Assembly (NCBI RefSeq): GCF_003254395.2
Contig: NC_037650.1
Coordinates: 4,960,071-5,024,070 of the forward strand
Origin: Apis mellifera
Taxonomy: Eukaryota > Arthropoda > Insecta > Hymenoptera > Apidae
Reading direction: 5' to 3'
Length of the DNA stretch: 64,000 nt
Part shown: one piece after another, positions 1 to 12,199 of the stretch
How positions within the stretch are numbered: the stretch's first letter is position 1
Layout of the letters: the number at the start of each line of letters is the position of its first letter
Translations under genes and position numbers: made by a program
The notes under the pieces: generated by a model
What the model was told of the DNA's origin: nothing
What the model saw: the letters and a program-made list of their open reading frames with translations, nothing else
The model's database searches: none

Positions 1-480
1 GAAAGGAAAAAAAAGTATAATGGCCGCTACAGAAATCGTATCGTTGATTCTCAATCATCTTTTTCTTTTCGATAAGTCATCATTTCTTTCGACGCGTTCA
101 AACGTCTCGTATTATCCTCTATCGTGGATCACCCGCGGTAATGCTCGACTACTAGTCGGCGGATTGAACTTCTCGATTAATCGAACAACAAGGCGGAAAC
201 AGCGGGAAGCGCGTCGACGTCGATAGCTTTTAATCCTTCCGTCTAAAGTATCCCCTTAAGCCCGCACATATTCCCCGTACGCGGTTTTCACACCTCCGCC
301 GGATTTACATTAACCTGACTCGAGTTAGAAACGGCCGTCTTATTTACGTGAATATTCATCAACCGGGTTGAAACATATTCCCTTGAAATTTGCGCACGTG
401 CACAGCATATCCGGCCTCGTCGCTCGCACGTCGCGCGCGTCGCCAACCGGTCCCTCTCGCAGGGAGACCGGTAGGTAGCC
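1..480. other. Unique CpG-rich non-coding DNA
   Basis: No gene is visible. Short frames on both strands give arginine- and serine-rich translations without domain character. There is no tandem repeat or long inverted repeat. Confidence 0.5.
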
Positions 481-487
481 CTGACCG

Positions 488-1075
488 GTAGTAGAGCACA
501 CGTATGCCGCTCACGTCCGTCTCTCCCTCCCTCCCTCCCTCCCCAGTTCTCGCCACCCCGCTCCCCTTTTTCCCCACGTTTCGTCGTGGACGGAGAAAGA
601 CGAACGGCCGCGTAAACAAGGGGCCACAGACGAGCGGGTGCAAGCTCAAAAATGGAACAACAGCCGCATCCGCCGGCTATTATTCGCCACGGAGGCGAAT
701 CCTGCGGGCTCTCCGCGCGCGCCTTCTTCTCTCTCTCTCTCTCTGTCTCCCTTTCTATTTTATACCGCCTTCCATTCTCCATTCTACAACCCTCATTTCC
801 ATTTTGTTGCCGGCACAATTTAAATCTCTGCCGCCCCGATGACACTCGGGAAACGTACGTCCACCGCTGCCACTCTATTCTTTCTCCTCCCCCTTCGTCC
901 TCTTGACGCTCTCTTTTCCTCTCCTCCGTTTCTTCTCACACACAACCTTCCAAGACGATTCTCCTTCCACTTCTGTTCTTCTTCCTTCTCTCCCCCGAAT
1001 TTTTCTTTCTCCCTTTTCAGATTCTTTTCGTTCCCTCTTTATCTCCCGATCCTTGCTCCCTGAACTGTATTGTTT
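488..1075 (+). repeat. Pyrimidine-biased tract (CCCT, CT and mixed C/T runs)
   Basis: The plus strand is strongly C/T-biased over about 590 bases. It starts with a CCCT run at 521-545, continues with a CT run at 728-744 and ends in irregular TCTTC/TTCCC text up to about 1075. Frames read through here give Ser/Phe/Pro/Leu-rich strings that reflect composition and not protein selection. Such polypyrimidine-polypurine DNA can form triplex structures (known property); nothing here shows a function. Confidence 0.6.
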
Positions 1076-1184
1076 CTCGACGCGGAGAGTGGTAGGGCGT
1101 GACCGATCGCGAAATGGAGGCCGGGGACGTCGTAATTTAATCAATCCCCTCCCTCTCCCTTTCCTCCAGCTCCAGCTGGCTTAA

Positions 1185-2450
1185 TGAGAAAATGAAACAA
1201 TGGTAATGGGCCAGAGCAATGAACCCGGATAAATCGTATCCGTGGCAAATTCTGGCAAATTCAACGCCCGAGTCGCGGTGGAAAAGATTCCTTCCGCTCG
1301 TTTCAAATTCTTTCGAACAATCAAGCCCCCTACGAAAATATCGAAATTAGCGGGACGATGATCGAGATTGGTGATTCGAGATCGGTAGTAAGGTTAGATT
1401 AATGAGATTTATTTGCAGGGTTTAGGGAAGAAGCGAGAGAGAGAAAGGATGGAGAGAGTTAGCCCTTATCGTCCGGTCGTGGGTGAAATACTTATTCGAT
1501 GGAAGTATCTTATCCCGACGAAGGTTATCGTGGACGACCCTGTGGGACTTAAACAAAGTTGGCCTGGAGTGGAGGTGTCCCCGAGTGGGGCCGGGAGGGG
1601 ATAAGGTCGGCGGAATACTCCTTATTGAATCATGGATCTAACGACGAGACCAGACACTAGATCCCAGAACGGATATCGGGTTACTCGTTAGTCGAGCAAC
1701 GTTCCGCCAAGATTTATACGATTAGACGGATTTCCTTAATGTAATTCAACGACGTTTTCATCTTCCACTTCGACCTGTTTAAACTGCGCCGCGATGAAAA
1801 GGGGCAACAAACCTGGATAATGGATAAATATTTATTAACGATATCGCCGAGAACGGAATCGATCGTCCCTTATTTGGAAAGAATGGAGGGTTTGCCCGTG
1901 CCATCATTCCTCCTCGATCGCTCGTGGATGGATCTATATATATATATATACATGTACATATATAATATTCCGTTATATTTCCATTCGTCTGTTGAGATAC
2001 GGATCTATTCTACTCGCGAACCGATGAAGATCCATTCAAACGCGGCATTATATTCGAAAAATTTTCTTTGAAAAATCCGCCACGCCGGATCGAGTTTCGA
2101 GAATACATAAAATTTTCCGCTCTTTTTCCACTCTTTTCCCTAACCCTTTGTATCGTACTGACTTTTGTAGATCGCGCGGTATCGCTATTCTCTCCTCCCA
2201 GCGTCTGCCGCCTCTTTGCGATCGGATAGCAGCGTGGCGGAACGGTGCCTCGAAACCAGGACAATAAAGTCATTCTCATTTACCTCGGAACCATCTACCT
2301 ATACCCATCCCCGCCTCTGTATACGCCTCGTCCATTCTCACGCGTTATCTTCTTTCTCTTTAGCCCCGTTGTCTAGAATTCCACCATTTCGAACAACGAT
2401 ACAACGGTGGAACGATGGTCGGAACTAATCGATCGGACGCCGTATCGTCG
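1185..2450. other. Unique DNA with a short TA microsatellite
   Basis: No gene is recognised. A (TA)8 run at 1935-1950 is followed by CATGTACATATATA. The remaining text is unique and CpG-rich, and the reading frames in it are short and uninformative. Confidence 0.45.
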
Positions 2451-2454
2451 ACTA

Positions 2455-2780
2455 TGACGAGAGGCGAGAAAAAGAGGGGAGAATGAAACAACTTTCGATA
2501 AACAGATTCCTTGAAGAGAGAGAAGATGTGAGAAGCGTGAAAGAAAGTGAAACGGGTAAACGACGACGTTGTCGAATCTGTGCAACTTGAGAGAAAGAAA
2601 GAAAGAAAATAAAAAAAGGGAGGAGAAAGAAAGGAAAGAAAAAAAAATGTAATAAATGTTTGGCGGAGAAGAGGAAGCGAAAGAAGAGAATGGTTAACTG
2701 TTTGCCCAAAGTGAAATGTAAAGCCTGTTACGAAGAGAAATCGTTAGGAAAGAAAGATGAAGCTTCATAAAAATGTAATT
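2455..2780 (+). repeat. Purine-biased tract
   Basis: The plus strand is A/G-biased, with the core at 2588-2650 made of GAAA, AAAA and GGAGGA runs. It has the opposite strand asymmetry to the tract at 0.5-1.1 kb. Minus-strand frames through it are Phe/Leu/Ser-rich because of composition. Confidence 0.55.
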
Positions 2781-2799
2781 AACTCGGTGCAAGATGAAA

Positions 2800-5350
2800 G
2801 GGAAGACGAAGTTGGGCAGCCAGTTGGTTAAAAAGGGAGTAGCGTATACAGGGTGTCGGCACGGCCCTGAACTGATACCGGGCGAAAGAAGGAGGACGGC
2901 GAAAGAAATTAAGGCAGCATCCAACCGAGGTTACTTTTACCCAGCCTTCCTTCTCTGGATGTCTGCGGATTTCCTCTTCGTTTCGCTTCGACCAATTATT
3001 ATGTCGGTTGTATCGCGCGTGATGAGCCAACTTTTTCCCCCTTCCGAGACAGGATGGTAATCAAACTTGCGTTAATGAGGAAAGTAGAATATTTAATTAA
3101 TACGCTGAGATTTTCTTATGCGCAACTTCTTATTCGCAAAGAGGGAGAGAGGGAAAAGAACGAAGTTGGTCAAACTTCGTCCCTTCGAATCTTTCCCTTT
3201 CATCATGAAAACTTTCGATATTTATTATAAGGAGGCGACAAATCCTGCATTATTATTTTATTCCCGTTGAAGCGGCATCCCCCGAATCGATTAACTATAC
3301 CCACTTGAGACGTACACCGATCGCGTAATTACATTCGCCGAGTGACGATACAATCACAGGGGGTAAGGTAACGTTTAGCCACGTTCCAGGCGTGTGCCCG
3401 CCAATCAGCATACTCCATTAAGGTCGATCGAATATCGATTTGCGGAACCGAGCACGCGAATCTCAAGGAAGCCGGGAATCCGTGCTAACTCGGGTTTAGG
3501 TTAGGTCAAGTGTTGACCGGCTCGGATTGTAGCCGAGGAGAGGGTGGTGACACCGTGGTGCACCCTTCCGGGTTTGTTCGTCGCGCGATAACCATCCAAC
3601 GCCGTGGCCGCTACGTGACGGAGATGGAATCACTCGGGGAAGGGAATCGAGTCGGCCAATGGGCGACTACGTTTGATCGACTACGTTACACACCCCAAAG
3701 GGTGCGGGGTTATTGGTCCGTTTCAGCCGGTGACATTTGTACCGCGCACAAATTATCGACAGCCGTGTTTGCCGCGCGTCAACCGCGCGTCCGCGAAATC
3801 CGCTCGTGAAATCCTCGATCGAGGATCGAAGGATTGGAAAAATTGGGAAGGGAATCGGCGTTAATTGGAAAAAATTAGCCCGATTCGTATCGATTTTCCT
3901 AGGTTAACAACGGGCCAACTCGAAACGAAACGAAGAGAACGGGCGGACAGGTGTAGAGAAGTACAGAGTGGTTGAATTGGTACGTGGATGGATGGAGCGA
4001 GGGAGAAGGGGGGCCGTTGCCGTTTGTTCGGCGGCAGAACAAAGGAATCTCGGATGACAAATGCCAAGCGTGCGCGCGGTCAACCGGATTCGCGGGCAAA
4101 GAGTTGCAGGTCAGTTCACGATGGGTTGTTACCGTTGTAAAGGGTCGACTATGGTAGAAGATTGGACGGGGGGAGGGGGCGGGACGGGAAACGAACGCGA
4201 AACTTTCATAGAATCAAGCGATAAAAAATAATGGTTGGTATTCGCACGCCTAGACCAACGGATAGTGTTATTCTACTTGTTTGAGTTGCGCCGTGATATT
4301 CGACTCGGCCGATCATAGCGAGCCTTATTCCACTGCTGTTTGCCCAGAGTTTACTCCGCTTGTTTGACTAAGAACCATTCTATTCTATTCTACCATTCTC
4401 CCTCTCTTCGAAAGAACGGTCCATGGAATAGAAATCTATAGAATGGATTACCAGATTGCTCGCGATACGATGCTCGTTTTCACATTTCCCTTCTCTCGTC
4501 CCCCGTCTATGACTCCTCGAGAAGATTCACGCGTATCTTCGATCGATTCGCGAACGGGTTCGAGACAAATCGTCGAGTTGGTTGGATTCGACTTTTCACG
4601 CGGTCATTGTATCGCGACGCGTCGAAACAAAGATTTATCCGCCGCTGCGTTTTTCTTCGGCCGAAGATTAATAGTCGCGTCGTATATTACGCCTGCTGCG
4701 TATCCACGTCCTTCGTACCCCACGAAGGTAAATTATTAGGGATATCACTAGGGTTTGTAAAAGATTTCTATCGATGTATATATATGTACGTATGAACGGG
4801 GCAATTAATTTCGTTTTAATGACGCCACTGTATTAACACAAGGGAAGGAATAAATTCAGTTTCACGGTTGACCCGCGCGTCACGAGCGAATACATGCTGC
4901 GTTTGACAGATACGATGACAGGGATCGCCGCGAATGAACCTAATTTCCCGTTGCTGGAGCCCGACTTTTGCGGCTTGCCCGAACGTACGCTCGCGTGTAA
5001 TTTAAACTCGGCGGGATTGAAGTGTCGCGGATTAATCGAGATTTCGATGGTCCAAGTTTTCAAGAGGGTGGCGCGACAAGGAGAGAAAGAGAGAGACAGG
5101 GAGGGAGTCGCGGTGTAACTCGTGACGATTCGCTCGTGGCACGCGCGAGCGTTCATTTTCACACAGTTGGTTGTTGGCGAAGTTGTTGGCCACGGGCTTG
5201 TTCGGCCGTCATTAACTCAACAGATCGTTGAAGTGGCGCTGATAAGTCTCCTACTAAAGTTGATTACTTCTACCATAGGTCGGTGTTGTTCTCTCAATGG
5301 ATTTTGAACGGTCGCTACTACAATGGCCTATAATCTGCTCTTGACAGCTA
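2800..5350. other. Unique, relatively GC-rich DNA
   Basis: About 2.5 kb without tandem repeats. The most GC-rich portion is 3500-3800, where both strands stay open for 60-100 codons. Their translations match no family I recognise and the openness follows from few stop codons in GC-rich text. It is a reasonable place to look for conserved non-coding sequence or a promoter, but no motif proves one. Confidence 0.4.
4168..4188 (+). other. G-quadruplex motif
   Basis: Runs of G6, G5, G3 and G3 on the plus strand are separated by loops of 1, 1 and 2 bases. This satisfies the usual four-run rule for intramolecular quadruplex formation. Whether it folds in vivo is not shown by sequence. Confidence 0.6.
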
Positions 5351-7930
5351 TTGTGCCGAGAGAGTAGTCCGTGGAATAAAAGAATCTAGATAACGGGTCC
5401 ACGAGCCGTTGATAACCGTATTGATGCACATCGAGTTTACGTGATTTAGCTTTTCATATTCGAAACGGTCCAATATATCGCGTGATTTAACCTTATAACC
5501 CATTGGATTAATTAACGAACACGTTCTCCCCCGTACTTCCATCGTGTGTTATCGTAATCGTAAATAATCGTATGATATCGTGGTTGTTATAACGGTAGAT
5601 GCGTTTCGATTTTTATCTTTGGATGGACGTATCTGAAATCAGAGATCCAAGATTCGATACTAATTAGAGGATATAAACAAAGATCTGATGGACGACGCGC
5701 ACGGGTATCCCATTCTCCAAACGGACAAATCGTTGAAACAATTCGCTTAACCGGGATCGGTTAGATCGAATCGATATTTCCGATCTATTTACATTCCCCT
5801 TGGACCGATTACACCCGATACACTTACGTCCACTCGAAATTGCAGCCCGTTTCGAGCATTGGTGCGGGGGCGAATACTTCGAAAGGAATCGTGATTTCGA
5901 GGCAATGCGGGTAACGATAATATTTTCGTACGATCCAATCTTCTCGGTGTAACCATCCTCACTATTCGCTCACTTTACATCTTTTTTACAGATGCGCCCG
6001 AATTTCTGCCGCCACGCGTCTTCGAGTCTCTCCCCTTCTCTTCTCTTCCTTCGTTCAGTGTTTCTCATCGTCGATTGGCGAAGGAGATAATGTGAACGAA
6101 TTAGACGAAGAGAAGAATATTTTACAAATTTTCCTTCCTGTTCAATCAATCGTCGAACCTGATTTCGAATCTGATTATATCGAACGTAATCCTTTTGTTA
6201 TTTCGTCGTAGTTATTTTGATTGAAATTGGCTGACCGAATGTGGAATCGCATGCAACCGGAAGATCCGCGATACGGGAAAGTTTGAGAGACGCTGTTCTG
6301 GAAGGTTAGGCCGGCTACTAACATCTGGCGCAACGGTGGTGGTTTCCCGTTCCCAGCCGTGATTCCCACCACCAGCCACTTCTTCTGTTCGAAAGTCGAG
6401 CCGGCATTTGTCCACGGTAAATTCCGGTGAAAAAAGTTTGTCGAAGAAATATGATTCGGTTCACGTTCACCAGCCTGCTGCCGCCGCTGGACGCGGCTCC
6501 TCTCTTTCCTGCGGCCAATTCTTCCGGCGTCGTAGGTTTCGTCGATACTTCATTACGTCCATACCTCGGACATAATATCCGAAACGTGTTCCATCGGGAA
6601 CGAAAGATGTTTCTTTCGCCAACTTTCTCGTCCGAGTGCCGCTCCTAAGAGGTTTGCGACCCTTCCAACGCACGTGAGGAACACGAGATATAACGTTGGC
6701 CATGGCGAGACCTTTGCCCCATCGTCGAATCAAAATTTCGCGCGAAGGACAATTTCATCCTTGGGAAATATATATAAAACGTCCAAACTCTCCTTCTTTT
6801 TTATATATATAGTTTCGAGTAGTTTCACGAATCGAATGTTAGAAAAGATGGAAAGATCGTTACTTAGATTCCGTTTTCTTTTCTAACGTGCTTTTTCTTT
6901 TTTAGGTACACCTGGAATTTTAATCTTCCATCGACGCCCTTTCTCATCTATCGATTGTCATCTCGTTTCAACGTTGTTGTTACATGCGAATCTTTATGTC
7001 ATCTCGAATTCCAAAATGTTTGAAGCCAATCGAGGCTATTAGAGCTGAAGCTTTTTCATTCGCGTGCACGTGGCCACCGAAAAGGCGCCAACTTTTCCCG
7101 TTTTCTTATCAGAAAACTTCCTCTAACGGATATGCACACGTTGCACCACGGTTGCATCGTCGTTCGATTATACACATCGGTAGCTGGCGACGGCACTTGT
7201 CTCGCGGGTATGATAACGACGCTGCGTTAACTGAATTAGCAACGATATAAAGCCTGCCCGCGGTTTAATCTCTTCACGGCTAGAATATGGCTTCCACTCG
7301 TTGGTAGCACGCTTAACGCGGCCGGCCAATTTTTCATCGTTCTTCATGGTCCGCACGGTTGGCCGCATCGCCTCGATTCAATATCCTCAATTCGATATTA
7401 AAGAATAATATTCCGACCCGTCCATAATTTGCATCCCCCTATCGGTTCGCGTCCAATCTGCCACCAACCCTCCCCCAAATATCCACCCGGAGAGATATAA
7501 TCGTCTCTTGCATCGATCCAAGGAAAAATAACTTCCTTTCGAGATTCGACTTAGCGACCATGTAAGGAATTGTATCCTCTATAATCCCTCCTTTCCGTAT
7601 TTCTATCCTCGTCATTAACGCGCCACACTTGCGAATATGATCGTATCGATCTCGCGAATTCACGAAATCACCGAGCATCCCTAAATGAGGGGAGGTGAAC
7701 GAACCCCCGTTGTTTGAAGCAGAAGCAGCAGCAGCCACGCGTTAACGACACAATAGGAACCGACTCCTAGATGGGCGTCGAATTTCCAACGGCGTCGATG
7801 AATCGAGATGCCGCGTTCGAAAAGTAATTACTCCCGATCGTTCCGCCTTCCTTCACCCCCGCCCCCTCTGTATCTCATATTGTGCCACGGTATTGTGTAA
7901 CGCGCGACCTCGATCGCGTTTCCATGGACG
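5350..7930. other. Unique DNA, no gene seen
   Basis: Only short frames (under 100 codons) occur and none has domain character. A TA-rich patch at 6768-6812 is the only simple sequence of note. Confidence 0.4.
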
Positions 7931-7936
7931 GAAAGA

Positions 7937-7954
7937 GGGGAGGGTTGGGGAGGG
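7937..7954 (+). other. G-quadruplex motif
   Basis: G4-A-G3-TT-G4-A-G3 on the plus strand: four G runs with loops of one or two bases, fitting the classical quadruplex pattern. Confidence 0.6.
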
Positions 7955-8025
7955 TCGTGGCGCGTCCCGTGTCGCGTTGATAAATCGGTGAAAACGATTT
8001 GATTAACTTCTCGGCCATACGTCAC

Positions 8026-8048
8026 CGATCGATCGATCGATCGATCGA
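8026..8048. repeat. (CGAT)n microsatellite
   Basis: A perfect tetranucleotide run of 5.75 copies. CGAT repeats are self-complementary, so the run is also an inverted repeat. The CGAT word is frequent across the whole window. Confidence 0.85.
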
Positions 8049-8309
8049 CCCGCCACTGTGTTACGCGGTTCACACGTGTCCTTACCTGGCCGACACGTGT
8101 GCGTGCATAGGCAACATCCAGTGGCAAGATTTACTGATTTTGCGTGCATAATCGTGTCGAGCTTTCGTGGAAATCGATATTTTCCATCCGATTCAAGGGG
8201 AAAATCCAGGTGAAGAAATCTGGAACTTTGAACTTTGATTCGATCTCTTCGATTCTTGACACAGGATACTGTCAAGAGATATCTTATCTCTGTCTGGAAA
8301 TTCTGGAAA

Positions 8310-8663
8310 TTATGAAAGACCGTGATTAACGTTGTATGTTTGGAATTTTAATTTTGAATCCAGTGAATGAGGAATAGTTGCCTTGGAAAGGGAACGAAAC
8401 TTGGTTATGGCAAACCAATCGTCCGGATGGTGATATTCAATTTCGATGGACACTTGGAAAGGTACGTAAAGTGCGTGAAACATTGGGGTCACGTGTGTCG
8501 CGGGTGGTATGTCACGCATATCGATATTTAGAGCACGAGGTGCAAGGTAATATAGGAATTGTACGGAAGCTGCAAACGTTCCGCCTAACAAACCTGCCTT
8601 CTCTCTATACCGGGAACTTGTAGCGATGGATTCAAACGAGAGATGAACGTTAATAATTAAAAA
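8310..8663 (-). CDS. Candidate terminal exon, unknown product (low confidence)
   Basis: On the minus strand a good splice acceptor (pyrimidine run ending TTCCGCAG, at 8664-8680) is followed by 117 open codons and a TAA. The reading has mixed composition, with segments such as FLYYLAPRALNID and VSIEIEYHHPDDWF, and lacks the low-complexity bias of most frames here. An in-frame TGA lies just upstream of the acceptor, so the coding sense depends on splicing. No family is recognised and no upstream exon is identified. The plus strand over the same bases also has an open frame, which weakens the case. It may simply be a chance open stretch in a CpG-rich genome. Confidence 0.15.
   Translation of the reverse strand, partial: FLIINVHLSFESIATSSRYREKAGLLGGTFAASVQFLYYLAPRALNIDMRDIPPATHVTPMFHALYVPFQVSIEIEYHHPDDWFAITKFRSLSKATIPHSLDSKLKFQTYNVNHGLS
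8367..8531 (+). CDS. Candidate small ORF of 54 aa, or first exon (low confidence)
   Basis: This starts with ATG after the context CCAGTGA and ends at TAG. The translation begins MRNSCLGKGTKLGYGKP and carries three further tyrosines and two further cysteines. A plausible donor (AAAG then GTACGT) lies at 8462, so a 98-base exon (8364-8461) behind a TCCAG acceptor is an alternative reading. It overlaps the minus-strand candidate at 8310-8663; at most one is likely to be real. No family is recognised. Confidence 0.1.
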   Translation: MRNSCLGKGTKLGYGKPIVRMVIFNFDGHLERYVKCVKHWGHVCRGWYVTHIDI

Positions 8664-9667
8664 CTGCGGAAGAAGAGGTTGTCATATTTCCTAACTTTTA
8701 CACGAGAGCAGTTTCAAAGTTGGACATGTCCAGTTATTTCCCCGTACACCTCTACTCAAGTCACTTTTTTTTTAACTTTGACGTATTAAAAGTCACGGTC
8801 CTTTTACCGAATGTCGTAAAAAAAAAAGAAACTTTTTTTTCCCGGTAATAAAAATTTCGAAGAAGAAAAGAAATCGTACGGTTAAAAATACCTTACGAAA
8901 ATTTATTCGAAAATATAACGCTAATTTCTCCTGCTCTAAAAGAGAAAAAGAAATTGCACGTCTGCTTTCGAAACGGAACAATCGAATCCGAAATCATCTG
9001 TCTCGTGCTCGAGGATCGGATCACTCCCATCGCTGCCGCCTAACCACCATCATCAGCGTCCTCCTTTCGAACGTGGTGACGTTGCGCTCACGTAATCGCG
9101 GCGAAATCGCGTGCATGCACGCCGGATGTGGAGGTGGGGGAGGGTTAAAAAGGGAGAGGCAAGATGACGAAAGGGTCGTGGCGGATAACGGAACAAGAGG
9201 AGGAGAGCCGACGCGGGAATCGACATTACGAATTCCGCGTGTTCTATCCGTCCGCCTATATTCCGGCTGCGTTCCATTTATGAATACGTAACGAAGTACG
9301 TAGGAAAACTGAGTTGGACGTGGCGCCCACGTCCTCCTCTGCACCCTTCCTCCGTTACGTCGGCTGACGGGGCTATGGTGAGGCCGTAATAATAAAGGTG
9401 TCGGTTGTCAACGACTTGTTCCCTTCTTCCTTTCCCTAGCTTCTTTCGTCCCCTTGCTATTCTCTCTCTCTCTCTTTCCTTCTTTCTTCCTCTCTCTATT
9501 GAAGAGAACTATAGCTTTGTTCTTTTGGAGAAGCGTTGTCATTAGCGCAATTGCGAGGAAACGTTTTGGTTGAAATGGTCCGCGAGGTCGAAAACGTTGC
9601 TGCGCCTTTTTTCTCTTTTTTTTCTCCCCCCTTCCCTTTTTCGACGGGCTACTTTACCTGAGAGGGA

Positions 9668-9702
9668 GGAAGAGAGAGAGAGAAAGAGAGAGAGGGAAAG
9701 AA
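9668..9702 (+). repeat. (GA)n microsatellite, imperfect
   Basis: Interrupted GAGAGA text with AAA and GGG breaks, typical of decayed dinucleotide repeats. Confidence 0.75.
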
Positions 9703-10159
9703 AATCTTGACGAGTATTTGTAAACGGCGCAGTCGTTAGGGAAGAAGGGAACAATTTCTGAGCGCGTTACGAATCGTGCGGCGAGGATGTTGGACGAGAC
9801 TTGGCGAATGGATGAAAATTAGAAAGGGAGTAGTACGAGGTCAGGTTGTTCTCTGTGAATCGGTGTCACGGAGATGGAGCAACGAGGAACAGAGAGAGAG
9901 AGAGAGAAAGAGAGGGAGAGAGAGGAAGAGTTGAGAGAAGTGGACAAAGCTAATTGAAATTCCGGTACAAAATTCTTGAGTGTTATGATCGTACATCCCT
10001 GATTGTGTCTTCTCTACGTTGTCTACGTTCAAAGGATCGATCGAATTCCAATATAGTATAATCATTGATCCATCGTGTGGAGCTTGTATTGAAAAAAAAA
10101 AAAAAAAAGAAGAAAGAAAAGGGAAAACAGGGCTGTTTATTTGAAACAATCGATAGTGA

Positions 10160-10180
10160 ATATATATATATATATATATA
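10160..10180. repeat. (TA)n microsatellite
   Basis: About ten uninterrupted TA copies. A 17-base A run lies about 50 bases upstream. Confidence 0.85.
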
Positions 10181-12199
10181 GCGTTTCGATTAACGGGAGG
10201 AAAATATTTTCGAAATGGGCAATCGATGGGTTTGGTAATTGACAGGATGAATTTGTAAATGAACGGTTGATATCGATTTTCCGCAGGACGTTTTGGATAA
10301 TACGTTTTTCGAGATGAAAGGTCTTTATTAGCCTTTCCATGCTCTCCACCATTTTCCACGCGCTCTTTAGGGACCCTTTAAAAATAACATCATTCGTCGA
10401 TTCCGACGTTCGCTTTTACGGCGTCGAAAACCCTTTAACTATTTATCTCCCGCTTCCTGGTTATATCCCCGTTCATCCAGGGGAAGAGAGCGTACCGGGT
10501 TCCATGCTCCACTGAAATTAAACGTTTCTGTCCGTGTAAACGTTCTCATAATCCTCTTGCCGCGATCGTGCCTCGATTCGTTTCTCCTTTCGCGCGTATC
10601 TTTTCTCAATCCTCCCGTTTATTTCCGATAATAACCGAAATTGTACACGTGCGCGTATACTCTTTTTAATTACGCCTGTTTTCGCGAATTTTACGATTCG
10701 CGTTTTTACAATTCTCTTGTATCGCTCGTGTTGTAAAAAAAAAAAAAGAAAAAAAGGAGAGGAAGAAAGGAATAAAGAAAATATGAGAACATTATAAAAA
10801 GAAGTGCGTGCATCGGCAAAAAAGGGGGAATAAATGGTCAGGAGGAGAGGTCAAATGGCAGGATGGAAAGTGATATAAAATATATCCGTATTTTTTCAAG
10901 GGATTCGCGGGTTCTACGGTTCTCGAGCAGAATCCTGGATTTGGCTTTGATGAGTTTTCCCATTCCTGCCCGCTTCTCCATTTTAGCCCACCCGAAAACC
11001 TACAGTTCAATCGTGGCCATTGAATACCAATGTAAATACCGTTCTTGTGGATTTTTTTTCCCTTTTTTTCCCCCCTTTTTTCTTTCTACTCTTTGCACCC
11101 TGCTCTTTTCTTCGCTCCCCCCCTCGAGGGAGACGATTTTTTACGATTCCCGACGGCTTCTTAGCCGTCCAGTTCCCGCCGCCTCTACCTTCTTTCCTTC
11201 AGCTCGAGATCTGGAAGAATTGAGATATTTGTTTCGCGCATTTTCTGACCCACGAACCGTCGTAAAGAAATATCAAACGATCGAGCGTATTTCGGGAATC
11301 CCTAATCGCGGGCTTAGGTCACTTCAATTTAAGAAAACGTTGTGTATCTCGATTCATCCTTTCCAAGTAATAACGATATCGTTTTTATTTCTGCCGACAA
11401 ATGATATTATTATTCGCGAGTTTATTCGCGTTTATTTTATTTTATTTTATCGACGATAAAACGATAAAATATAAAGGAATAAATACTTGCACCGAAAATA
11501 CGCCCTCGAATATAATTTCGCTTTTGAAGGAAAATCATTTCTGCGTCGTTCGATCGTGAAAATGACCTTTCCCCGCGGATCGCTAAGACGCTAAGACGAA
11601 TTCGTGATCCGCCTCCCTGCGCCTCCCATATTTGATTTGAAATCACTTTGCTCTCGTCCGACCGACATAATCCCACGGTCACGTGGACCGTCGCCGTCCT
11701 ATAATTCTGCTATTTCCACGGACGTTGCATCACGACATATGTATGCGCGTACGTATGGCGCGAGGCTGACAGGGAAGGGAAAGCTCGGCGACAATCGTTC
11801 GATCCATCGATCGGAAATTCGCCGATCGGAGGACCGATAGTTTCACGTGTCACGGGGCGATGTGTATCGGGGCGAAGCGGCCCGTTTCCTCTTTTTCTCC
11901 CCCGTCCGTATTTCACCTTTCTCTCCCCCGTCGCTCGCTAGATTTTTCGAATCTACGCGACGCGATTCCGCCATCGATCCGCTCGCGCCTCGCATCGCTG
12001 GATTTCGTCCAAGGCGGACATCTCCTCCGCTCGCTCTTCCCTCCTCCTGCGAATCACGTGTTCCTCGCGTGTCAAGGGATCGTATCCAGTCTACGACGAG
12101 GGGAACGGCTCGTGTCAAACCTTGAGAATACAAAATTGAACCGACGTCGATCTCTTTCCCTCTTTCTCTCTCTCTCCTTTATTCTTCAATCTTCGTACG

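Noticed and set aside
3494..3506. TTAGGTTAGG, the insect telomere repeat word
   Set aside because: Only two copies are present, which is expected by chance and not an interstitial telomere array.
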